Assembly (NCBI RefSeq): GCF_014764505.1
Contig: NZ_JACXWX010000054.1
Coordinates: forward strand, 1-33,737
Reading direction: 5' to 3'
Source: Phormidium tenue FACHB-886
Lineage (GTDB): Bacteria > Cyanobacteriota > Cyanobacteriia > Elainellales > Elainellaceae
Length of the DNA stretch: 33,737 nucleotides
The position numbers were made by a program, and so were the translations under genes. Under the pieces are notes generated by a model. It was not told where the DNA came from and did no database searches. It worked only from the letters and a program-made list of their open reading frames with translations. This document shows positions 1 to 6,968 of the stretch, piece after piece; position 1 is the stretch's first letter, and each line of letters begins with the position of its first letter.

Positions 1-126
1 CAAGGTTTGTTACTCAGTTGAAGTTCAAAGCAACGGTAGCTTGAGCAGCTATGCTTCTGTCTCATTTGAGACGCCAACTTGTCAAAAACCAATTAATCGA
101 GGTGCCCCAAGGATGAACAGCGACGA

Positions 127-753
127 ATGGGCGGCGGTGCAGGTCGTGCAGCCTTGCAAGGCGGGGGCTCATATCACGGACAAGGAGCTGATCGCGAAAA
201 CGTTAAGGAAGATTTGCTGCAATATTTCCTGTTAGTAGATAAAGGGCTGCACGACTTTTTCCGCAACCGCCGATCGCCGCTTGTCCTGGCTGGCGTTAGC
301 TATTTGCTACCGATTTATCACGAGGCAAATACCTACAATTTCATTGTGGAAGAAGGAATTCAACACAACACAAAGCAGCAAACGGCGGAAGAACTTCATG
401 CAGAAGCTTGGGCAATCGTGGAGCCGCTATTTGAAGCAGACCAGCAAAAATCGATCGATTACTATCATGAGTCAATTGCTGCTGGCAAAGGATCAAACAA
501 ATTAGACGAAGTGATTCAAGGCGCATTTTATGGTCGTGTAGAACAGCTTTTCGTTCCGGTTGGTGTACAAAAATGGGGACATTTTGATCCAGGCTCAATG
601 CAGCTTGAAATGCACAACGACGCTCAACCTGGGGATGAAGATTTGCTGAATGCAGCAGCAATTCAAACGATCTTTCACGGTGGTACAGTATATGCTGTTG
701 AACCGGAAAAAGTGCCAGATGATGCACCTATCGCGGCAGTATTTCGCTACTAA
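127..753 (+). CDS. baeRF family 7-like protein, C-terminal part (5'-truncated)
   Basis: The 208-residue product resembles, from memory, the C-terminal half of cyanobacterial proteins related to archaeo-eukaryotic release factor 1 (baeRF family 7). Family-like segments are KEDLLQYF near residue 27, PLVLAGVSYLLPIY near 50, GRVEQLFVPVGVQKWG near 136, and the ending PGDEDLLNAAAIQT followed by GGTVYAVEPEKVPDDAP and a terminal AVFRY. Family members are usually close to twice this length. Upstream the same frame is closed by TAA at 94-96, and the other two frames carry only patches of plausible protein. The ATG at 127 has no clear ribosome binding site. The 5' half is therefore frameshifted, deleted or outside the window. 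Molecular function is not established for this family. The C-terminal fold assignment is fairly sure; whether the product is functional is doubtful. Confidence 0.6.
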   Translation: MGGGAGRAALQGGGSYHGQGADRENVKEDLLQYFLLVDKGLHDFFRNRRSPLVLAGVSYLLPIYHEANTYNFIVEEGIQHNTKQQTAEELHAEAWAIVEPLFEADQQKSIDYYHESIAAGKGSNKLDEVIQGAFYGRVEQLFVPVGVQKWGHFDPGSMQLEMHNDAQPGDEDLLNAAAIQTIFHGGTVYAVEPEKVPDDAPIAAVFRY

Positions 754-966
754 TTTTGATAAGGGAAGCTGTCCCTGTTTGGTCACTTTAGGGAGAGGAA
801 TTTAGAGTAGGAATGGAGAGTTTGAGGATACTCCATTATCCATGTCTGCTTCAAGAGAGGCTGGTTGTGTCGCAAAAAGCTGTTTAGTAAAGTGACAAAC
901 GATCGATATCGTTTATGTTGCTCAGTCCTGGCAGCTTCGGAGGTAGTTATCAACAGGATAGGCACA

Positions 967-1005
967 AAGCCAAAGATCTTGAGGAAACCCCAAGATCTTT
1001 GGCTT
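967..1005. repeat. Perfect 15-bp inverted repeat, terminator-like
   Basis: Arms 967-981 and 991-1005 are perfectly complementary around a 9-nt loop, with AGCCAAAGATCTTG as the core of the left arm. It lies just after the stop of the minus-strand gene fragment at 1013-1213, so it may be that unit's terminator. There is no long T run on either side. The rest of 754-1012 shows nothing convincing. Confidence 0.5.
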
Positions 1006-1012
1006 GAATAGA

Positions 1013-1213
1013 TCACGAACCATTAATGACTGATCGTCTAGGGTTGTCCTCGGGTAGATTGCGATCTACTACCGCTGCATCATGCTTTAGGAAAGCGTCA
1101 AGAAAGGTAGCGTCTAGCCCAAGAATAATACGTTCCTCAGTTGCTCTATCAATCCACGTAGAACCATTCTTAAACAAAACTAAGCCACACGAATGCAGGT
1201 CAGTTTGGAGTCC
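1013..1213 (-). pseudogene. Unidentified gene fragment (minus strand)
   Basis: A 66-codon open stretch on the minus strand ends at a TGA at 1013-1015. It has protein-like composition, with segments such as DLHSCGLVLFKNGSTWIDRA and LGLDATFLDAFLKHDAAVVD. There is no start codon. A TAG at 1214-1216 interrupts it, and the frame beyond that stop still looks coding (QYGSFDDDL), which suggests a decayed gene. It sits about 80 bp downstream of the RHH gene on the same strand, so the two may once have been an operon. I do not recognise the family. The opposite-strand open frame over 1026-1244 looks like a shadow of it. Confidence 0.35.
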
Positions 1214-1294
1214 CTATAGATCGTCATCAAAGCTACCGTATTGATTAATCTAATTCCAACTCTAGGCAATTGCGGTTGCATCTACTGGAAAGCC

Positions 1295-1657
1295 TTATGA
1301 ATCTGAGCGGTCTATCAGTACAGATCCATCAAACCCATTACGAGTCGTGCATAAAGGTTTCACTAGAGCAACAGCTTGCTCCAAAGTATTGAGCCGTTGG
1401 GCAAGTAGCCCACCGGCGTCTACTGTTTGGCGCAGTTCATCAACCTGTTCTGAGAGCTGGGTCACAGCATCTTCTAGCTGATTCAATTGTTTCGATAGAG
1501 TCTCAGTAGTTATGGAAGGCTGCAAAGATGGAAGACCAAAAGCTTGGAATAATGCTTCAACAACAATAGCAGTTCTGTCTTTTCCGCTTGCGTTAGCGCG
1601 AGAAATGATTTCCTCAACCAGTTCGGGCGGAAATCGAAATGTCATTATTTTCGGCAT
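1295..1657 (-). CDS. Ribbon-helix-helix DNA-binding protein with coiled-coil tail
   Basis: Small protein of 120 residues. Residues 1-40 (MPKIMTFRFPPELVEEI then SGKDRTAIVVEALFQAF) match a CopG/Arc-type ribbon-helix-helix: a short beta strand (TFRFP) followed by two helices. Residues 55-105 are heptad-like with many Leu, Glu and Gln, which predicts a coiled coil. RHH proteins of this size are usually dimeric repressors, antitoxins or plasmid-type regulators. No toxin partner is intact next to it; the gene that follows on the same strand is the fragment at 1013-1213. I chose the ATG at 1657 because the family typically begins MPK; a GTG four codons upstream is possible. A tandem 8-bp palindrome about 190 bp upstream is a candidate operator. 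The fold is likely; the biological role is unknown. Confidence 0.7.
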   Translation of the reverse strand: MPKIMTFRFPPELVEEIISRANASGKDRTAIVVEALFQAFGLPSLQPSITTETLSKQLNQLEDAVTQLSEQVDELRQTVDAGGLLAQRLNTLEQAVALVKPLCTTRNGFDGSVLIDRSDS

Positions 1658-2108
1658 TGCTACTATCACTCTAGTCTAAGCTTGGGCAAAGTCCACCCTA
1701 AAGAAGGTTTGAGAAGGGAATGGAAAGCGAATTTAGAACGGCTATGGCAGATAGACACTGCTATTGCTAATTTTTTATCTGTAGCATCTATTTTTGTCTG
1801 TGTTGGTTTCACCTCCAACTTTTTAGGCGTCCTTACCTACATTACATAACTATAGTTACTATAGTCGCAATTTTGCACGGCTTATGCTCGTCTAAATTTC
1901 ATAAACCAACAGAACATTTACATAAGGTTTAATTTTAGAAGCCATAACTCATCAAGATAAGCCTTGATGTTGCAAATTACACCAAATCAAAAACGCTTGA
2001 TCCGGCAGCAATTTTTAGCTAATGGCATGGAACTAGGGCTGAGAAATACTGTCGCCTAGTTAATATAGTCTTGTCTTCTTGGAAAAGTAGCATTGAGAGC
2101 GATCACTT
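1658..2108. other. Non-coding stretch upstream of the RHH gene
   Basis: No convincing gene was seen. The notable element is the tandem ACTATAGT palindrome pair at 1849-1865. A 31-codon plus-strand open frame starting at the ATG at 1967 is too short to support. Confidence 0.4.
1849..1865. promoter_or_regulatory. Tandem 8-bp palindromes, candidate RHH operator
   Basis: ACTATAGT occurs twice, at 1849-1856 and 1858-1865, separated by one T. Each copy is its own reverse complement. Tandem short palindromes are the usual operator layout for RHH repressors such as MetJ, which binds repeated 8-bp boxes, and the pair lies upstream of the RHH gene transcribed away from it. The assignment rests on this analogy and on position only. 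Confidence 0.3.
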
Positions 2109-2297
2109 CTAAAGGCAAGGGGAATTTTGCTTCGGCTCTAGAGCCTTTAGCTGCTCAGCTTCGTGCCAAAACTCCTTGAACGAACCCTGGCTATTGATCA
2201 GGTAAGTGCCATAGCTCCAAGTAGCAGTTTCGGGGTAGGAGTCAAGTCCAACAACAATTCCTGTGTTGCCCTCTAAAGCTTTACCCTCTGAATAGAG
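2109..2297 (-). pseudogene. Unidentified 3' gene fragment
   Basis: Minus-strand open stretch of 62 codons ending at a TAG (2109-2111). It has convincing protein composition: ALEGNTGIVVGLDSYPETA, then TWSYGTYLINSQGSFKEFW and HEAEQLKALEPK. No start codon is present, and a TAA closes the frame just upstream at 2298-2300. It looks like the C-terminal end of a lost gene. I do not recognise the family. The flanks hold IS remnants, so truncation by transposition is plausible. Confidence 0.35.
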
Positions 2298-2499
2298 TTA
2301 AATTTTAGTTGTGTAAATTGACACATATCATGAAGCATCTTAGCCTGCATGAGTTATATTCCGCGGTAATTAAAGCTGTTTGAATAGTGAATACCATTCT
2401 AGTGTACTGTCATCCGTAAAAAGATATATCTTTTGTCACCTAATAAATATTCTACTAATCGGGAGACCTGAGAGGGAAATTAAGTCTGCTGCTACTTAC

Positions 2500-2905
2500 C
2501 GTTGAGTTCAAGCACTTGAGCCGTGCCTTAGCACGGTCCCCCTGTGGTTGCTAACTTATGGCTTTGCGCTTCTGACGCTTGCCAATCACCTGGTCTACAG
2601 CTTTCTCTATCCGGCTACTGCCAATCGGTTGCCAATTCTACGACGCTTGTCATAGCTGATGACCTCACACTGATGTTTCTCCAGATAGTCACACAACTCG
2701 TGAAATTTGTCGGCATTTCTCACCTTCACCTGCGTTTTCAAATATGTCAATGCCTGCTCCACTTGTCCCTGCCAGAAGTGGAACAACAGCACCTTATAGA
2801 TGCGCTTGTTTCTCCGTCTTGTTGATAGTAATCATCACTATTAATTGATGCTCCTTTTGGCACAGGTGATACCAATTCAAAATCGTGCCCACAGAAACAA
2901 CCGAA
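2500..2905 (-). mobile_element. ISKra4-like transposase remnant, multiply frameshifted
   Basis: Three minus-strand frames together read as the C-terminal half of an ISKra4-type transposase. The segments in order are ILNWYHLCQKEHQL (about 2840-2890), LFHFWQGQVEQALTYLK then FHELCDYLEKHQCEVISYDK (about 2640-2790), and IGSSRIEKAVDQVIGKRQK with KAIS (about 2551-2628). The last segment corresponds to the family's conserved IGSGRxEKxVDxVVGxRQK block. At least two frameshifts separate the segments, and a TAG at 2551-2553 stands where a Trp codon is expected. No terminal inverted repeats or target duplications were identified. The element is dead. Confidence 0.6.
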
Positions 2906-3002
2906 CCCGAAGAGGATGCAGGTTTATGCGATCGGGATAAATTGTTCTGTTTTGCTTGCCATTGTCAGTGTTTAGTTTAGGCTTTGACTCCAATCCTATC
3001 CT

Positions 3003-3027
3003 CAAACAGAAAAGATTCTTCTGTTTG
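3003..3027. repeat. 9-bp inverted repeat
   Basis: CAAACAGAA (3003-3011) pairs with TTCTGTTTG (3019-3027) around a 7-nt loop. It lies between two transposase remnants. It could be a weak terminator or part of an IS end. Confidence 0.3.
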
Positions 3028-3040
3028 TTTATCGTATAAA

Positions 3041-3323
3041 TCAACGTCTGTTTGGATGGCTACTAACGTCTTTTACTGAATTCCCACGATCGTTTTCAAG
3101 TGCTGCAACATCAAACTCTTCCAATTCTGACTGCTCTAGTTTCCTGATGCCAGCATGAATTGTGGTTCGAGATAGTCCGGTTGTACGAGAAACGCTTATG
3201 ATACCGCCATGTCCTAAATTCAATGCTTCGACTGCTCCGCATCCGTATGCTGGTTTCGTTGAGATAAGGAGCAAGTTGTTCGGACTTGGCTTGGATTATT
3301 GCTTCAACTTCAGAATTGAGCAT
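3041..3323 (-). mobile_element. ISAzo13-type transposase N-terminal remnant
   Basis: Two overlapping minus-strand frames make up the start of an ISAzo13-family transposase. The first, starting at the ATG at 3323, gives MLNSEVEAIIQAKSEQLAP and then YLNE. A frameshift near 3240-3255 leads to AVEALNLGHGGIISVSRTTG and LSRTTIHAGIRKLEQSE. The block (A/S)xALxLGHGGIxxVSRxTGxSRTTIxxGI is the family's recognisable N-terminal helix-turn-helix region. Only about 90 of the usual 400 or so residues remain, and the catalytic DDE part is absent. Confidence 0.6.
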
Positions 3324-3885
3324 GGCACCAGAACTACTATTAGAATATTTTCACGGTAGCTCTCCCCTCTGCAAAAGTTCAACTTATTTCTTCTAGTTTC
3401 CTTTCATGGGTACAGCAACCTGGCTGCTGCCATGCACAATTCTAATGACTCACCGATCTGATGACTCACCGATCTATAGCGCTATGTACATACATCAGGA
3501 CAAGTTCTTGTGTAAAAGAGTTCGATCTATACGCGGAGCGCCATGATGGCTCAGATCATCAGAACTCTAGCCATTCCAGCACCTGCTAGGTCTGTAATCA
3601 GTTCGAACTTCAATGAGTTACTGCCTGTATTCAGTACAAGTATATTGACCGTTCTACGGATGTTCTACTGTACTCACTGCTAAGGAAAACCAATGTTAGG
3701 CTAGATACAAGCAGCAATTGCTTCTAAATCAACGCTAGACAGCCTGTCAGCGCAAAACGTCCTTCTATAGAGGGGTTTGTTGCGCTGTTAGAGCTGGTAG
3801 AACAAAGGCAGAACCCGCCAGCAAGAGCTTGAATTGATCACGGATTGAAGTTTGGCTCGTCTGCACATCAACGCCTTTAAAGCTT
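3324..3885. other. Non-coding stretch upstream of phosphoketolase
   Basis: No gene is supported here. It contains a two-copy direct repeat at 3445-3475 and presumably the phosphoketolase promoter, but I could not identify convincing -35/-10 boxes. Confidence 0.4.
3445..3475. repeat. Tandem direct repeat, two 16-bp units
   Basis: The unit ATGACTCACCGATCTG at 3445-3460 is followed directly by a copy matching it over 15 bases. This is a short local duplication about 410 bp upstream of the phosphoketolase start, with no obvious function. Confidence 0.5.
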
Positions 3886-6384
3886 ATGACTATAAAAACT
3901 CCAGCTAAGCAGCAACCCCTCAGCACCGATGAACTCCGGAGAATCCATGCCTACTGGTGTGCGGCAAACTATCTCTCCGTAGGGCAGATCTATCTACTTG
4001 ATAATCCGCTGCTCCAAGAACCCTTGAAGCTGGAACACGTTAAGCCGAGGCTTTTAGGGCATTGGGGAACAACACCGGGACTCAATTTCATCTATGCTCA
4101 TCTTAACCGGGTCATCAAAGCTCAAGATCTAAACGTGATCTACATTGCAGGTCCGGGGCATGGTGGTCCTGGTATGGTTGCAAACACTTACCTGGAAGGG
4201 ACATACAGCGAACTCTACCCGAACATTCCCCAGAGCGCCGAGGGAATGAAGCATTTGTTCAAGCAGTTTTCCTTTCCAGGTGGTATTCCCAGCCATGCGG
4301 CTCCCGAAACTCCTGGATCGATCCACGAGGGGGGAGAGCTGGGCTATGCACTGGTCCATGCTTACGGCGCTGCATTTGATAATCCTGACTTGATCGTGGC
4401 TTGTGTTGTTGGGGATGGTGAAGCTGAAACGGGACCATTGGCAACGAGCTGGCATTCTAATAAGTTTCTGAATCCGGCTCGTGATGGTGCAGTGCTGCCT
4501 ATTTTGCATCTAAATGGGTACAAAATTGCTAACCCAACGGTGCTGGCTCGGTTGCCTAAACAGGAATTGGAGAGCCTGTTTGTGGGATATGGCTATAAGC
4601 CTTATTTTGTTGAAGGGTCTGATCCCCAAGAGATGCACCAGCTCATGGCAAGTACGATGGATACTGTGACCGCCGAGATCAAGAGTATTCAGCGAGAAGC
4701 GCGAGTGCATGGATATCAGCAGCGATCGCCCTTCCCAATGATTATCCTCAGATCCCCCAAAGGCTGGACAGGACCTAAAGAAGTAGACGGCAAGAAAACT
4801 GAAGACTACTGGCGATCGCACCAGGTTCCCCTGTCAGAATTGGCAAGCCGTCCAGAGCATATGCAGCTCTTAGAAGCCTGGATGAAAAGCTACAAGCCAG
4901 AAGAACTTTTTGATGAACAAGGGAAGCTAATTCCCGAACTGGCAGAACTCGCACCCAAGGGTGAGCGTCGGATGGGGGCAAACCCGCATGCCAATGGTGG
5001 TGTACTGCTCAAAGACCTAAACATGCCAGATTTCCGCAGCTATGCCGTTGAGGTGACCAAACCTGGAACCGAAATGGCAGAAACTACTCGCGTCCTGGGG
5101 CAATTCCTACGGGATGTGATGAAGGAAAATCAGGAGAACCGTAACTTCCGGATGATGAGTCCGGATGAAAACAACTCCAATCGGCTTGGCGCTGTACTAG
5201 ATGTTACCGATCGCGTATCTACGGCTGAAATCTTACCGACCGATGATCACATCGATCCGTCAGGACGAGTGATGGAAGTATTAAGTGAACACATGTGTCA
5301 GGGCTGGCTGGAGGGCTATCTGCTAACAGGGCGGCATGGTTTCTTCTCCTGCTACGAAGCGTTTATCCACATTGTCGATTCCATGTTTAACCAACATGCC
5401 AAGTGGTTAGAAAGCTGTATTGATATCCCTTGGCGCAGACCGATCGCCTCCCTCAACTATCTGCTAACCTCGCACGTTTGGCGGCAAGACCACAATGGTT
5501 TTAGCCACCAAGATCCTGGCTTCATTGATGTGGTCGCGAATAAGAAAGCAACGGTAGTGAGAGTGTATCTGCCGCCCGATGCTAATACGCTCCTCTCGGT
5601 TGCCGATCACTGCCTCCGCAGCCGCCAGTATGTCAACGTGATTGTGGCAGGTAAACAGCCCGAACTGCAATGGCTTGATATGGATGCCGCTGTTAAACAC
5701 TGCACCGCAGGTCTGGGCATCTGGGAATGGGCGAGCAATGACCAAGGGGGTGAACCTGATGTAGTAATGGCATGTGCGGGCGACGTGCCTACCCTAGAGA
5801 CTTTGGCAGCAGTTGATTTCTTAAGAGCAAATTTTGCCGATCTCAAAATTCGGGTTATCAATGTTGTAGACCTGATGACCCTTCAGCCTCAGAGTGAACA
5901 CCCACACGGTCTGTCTGACTGGGACTTCGACTCTATCTTCACGCCAGATAAACCGATTATCTTTGCCTTTCACGGCTATCCCTGGCTTATTCATCGGTTG
6001 ACCTATCGACGGGCAAACCACCAGAATCTGCATGTACGGGGATATAAAGAAGAAGGAACGACAACGACACCGTTTGATATGGTGGTACTGAATGATCTTG
6101 ATCGCTTCCATCTCGCACAAGATGTGATCGATCGGGTTCCCAAGCTGAGCAGGATTGGAGCCTACGTCAAACAAAGCATCCGCAACAAACTGATCGAGCA
6201 CAAACAATACATTACGACCTATGGCAAAGACCTACCAGAGGTTGAAGACTGGACATGGCAGTACTACAGCGGGGATACCAACAGTAATACACCTACAGCC
6301 GCACGCGCGAGCGGCTTAGATACAAGCAGCGACGAAGCGCCTTCTCAGGAAGGGGCCGAAGGAACTGCGAATTCGCGGACATAG
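3886..6384 (+). CDS. xfp: Xylulose-5-phosphate/fructose-6-phosphate phosphoketolase
   Basis: This cytosolic thiamine-diphosphate enzyme cleaves xylulose 5-phosphate (and often fructose 6-phosphate) with phosphate to acetyl phosphate plus glyceraldehyde 3-phosphate (or erythrose 4-phosphate). Visible motifs in the 832-residue product are GHWGTTPG at 58-65, GPGHGGPG at 89-96, the phosphoketolase signature [11 protein letters not shown] at 146-156, and the ThDP/Mg motif GDGEAETGP at 176-184. Later come [18 protein letters not shown] in the pyrimidine-binding domain and [14 protein letters not shown] in the C-terminal domain. The family is usually about 790-810 residues. The extra length is a Ser/Thr/Ala/Glu-rich tail over the last 35 residues. 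No acetate kinase gene is adjacent. A hairpin terminator follows at 6397. In cyanobacteria the enzyme offers a carbon-saving bypass in dark or mixotrophic metabolism. Confidence 0.95.
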   Translation: MTIKTPAKQQPLSTDELRRIHAYWCAANYLSVGQIYLLDNPLLQEPLKLEHVKPRLLGHWGTTPGLNFIYAHLNRVIKAQDLNVIYIAGPGHGGPGMVANTYLEGTYSELYPNIPQSAEGMKHLFKQFSFPGGIPSHAAPETPGSIHEGGELGYALVHAYGAAFDNPDLIVACVVGDGEAETGPLATSWHSNKFLNPARDGAVLPILHLNGYKIANPTVLARLPKQELESLFVGYGYKPYFVEGSDPQEMHQLMASTMDTVTAEIKSIQREARVHGYQQRSPFPMIILRSPKGWTGPKEVDGKKTEDYWRSHQVPLSELASRPEHMQLLEAWMKSYKPEELFDEQGKLIPELAELAPKGERRMGANPHANGGVLLKDLNMPDFRSYAVEVTKPGTEMAETTRVLGQFLRDVMKENQENRNFRMMSPDENNSNRLGAVLDVTDRVSTAEILPTDDHIDPSGRVMEVLSEHMCQGWLEGYLLTGRHGFFSCYEAFIHIVDSMFNQHAKWLESCIDIPWRRPIASLNYLLTSHVWRQDHNGFSHQDPGFIDVVANKKATVVRVYLPPDANTLLSVADHCLRSRQYVNVIVAGKQPELQWLDMDAAVKHCTAGLGIWEWASNDQGGEPDVVMACAGDVPTLETLAAVDFLRANFADLKIRVINVVDLMTLQPQSEHPHGLSDWDFDSIFTPDKPIIFAFHGYPWLIHRLTYRRANHQNLHVRGYKEEGTTTTPFDMVVLNDLDRFHLAQDVIDRVPKLSRIGAYVKQSIRNKLIEHKQYITTYGKDLPEVEDWTWQYYSGDTNSNTPTAARASGLDTSSDEAPSQEGAEGTANSRT

Positions 6385-6396
6385 CTGGGTAGATCG

Positions 6397-6424
6397 AACG
6401 AGCATGTTTGACTCGTTGCTTTTT
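6397..6424 (+). terminator. Putative rho-independent terminator of phosphoketolase
   Basis: AACGAG (6397-6402) pairs with CTCGTT (6412-6417) around a 9-nt loop, followed by GC and five T residues. It begins 12 bp after the phosphoketolase stop codon. Confidence 0.5.
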
Positions 6425-6510
6425 GCGCCTTAGGTTGCTGATTTCCCTAATCCTCTGGACAAAAGGAAGGAACCGTTCGCGTAGCGTACGCAGAGCCTCT
6501 TCCCATTAAA

Positions 6511-6553
6511 ATCCCCCTTCTCTGAGCTTTACCTTCTCGAAGAGTAGGGGGAT
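6511..6553. repeat. Near-perfect 13-bp inverted repeat
   Basis: ATCCCCCTTCTCT (6511-6523) and AGAGTAGGGGGAT (6541-6553) pair with one mismatch around a 17-nt loop. Just before it lies the GC-rich partial palindrome GTTCGCGTAGCGTACGCAGA (about 6476-6495), which resembles interspersed repeats common in filamentous cyanobacteria. It sits between the convergent phosphoketolase and receiver genes and could serve as a bidirectional terminator. Confidence 0.45.
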
Positions 6554-6599
6554 TTAGGGGAATCGAACCACACAGCGGTAAAAAAGATTCTTCAAACAG

Positions 6600-6968
6600 C
6601 TAATGTAGAATTTTTGCAATCTGATCTGCTAGCGTTAGTGGATCATAAGGTTTTGTAATAATGGCGGCGATCTCCAGCTGAGTATAGCGGCGATGATCGG
6701 CAGGCTGCGCTTTTGCGGTTAGCAAAATGACCGGGATGTGACGTGTGATTGGGTTTGCCTGCATTTGCTCAAAGGTTGCCAAGCCATCCACATCTGGCAT
6801 CATTACGTCTAGCAGCACTGCATCAGGTTGTTCAGCAACAGCCTTTGCCAACCCCTCATTGCTAGAGCCAGCGGTTAACACCTCCCACCCTTTCACAACC
6901 TCCAAACAAACTTGCGTTGCTTCTCGGATATCAGGTTCATCGTCAATAATCAAGATGCGCTTATTCAT
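6600..6968 (-). CDS. Single-domain response regulator (receiver)
   Basis: A 122-residue CheY-like receiver with no output domain. The acidic pocket is DDE (9-11), the phosphoacceptor is Asp54 in LLDVMMPDVDG, the conserved Thr is T84 in LLTAK, and the Lys is K106 in TKPYDP. All key residues are present, so it should be phosphorylatable. Its start codon overlaps the 3' end of the upstream histidine kinase by 8 bp on the same strand, which points to translational coupling and to the kinase as its partner. With no effector domain it probably acts by protein contact or as a phosphorelay intermediate, for example towards the Hpt domain of the regulator encoded first in this operon. Confidence 0.9.
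   Translation of the reverse strand: MNKRILIIDDEPDIREATQVCLEVVKGWEVLTAGSSNEGLAKAVAEQPDAVLLDVMMPDVDGLATFEQMQANPITRHIPVILLTAKAQPADHRRYTQLEIAAIITKPYDPLTLADQIAKILH

Noticed and set aside
1967-2062. Short plus-strand open frame starting at ATG 1967
   Set aside because: About 31 codons, no ribosome binding site and no recognisable family; it could be chance.
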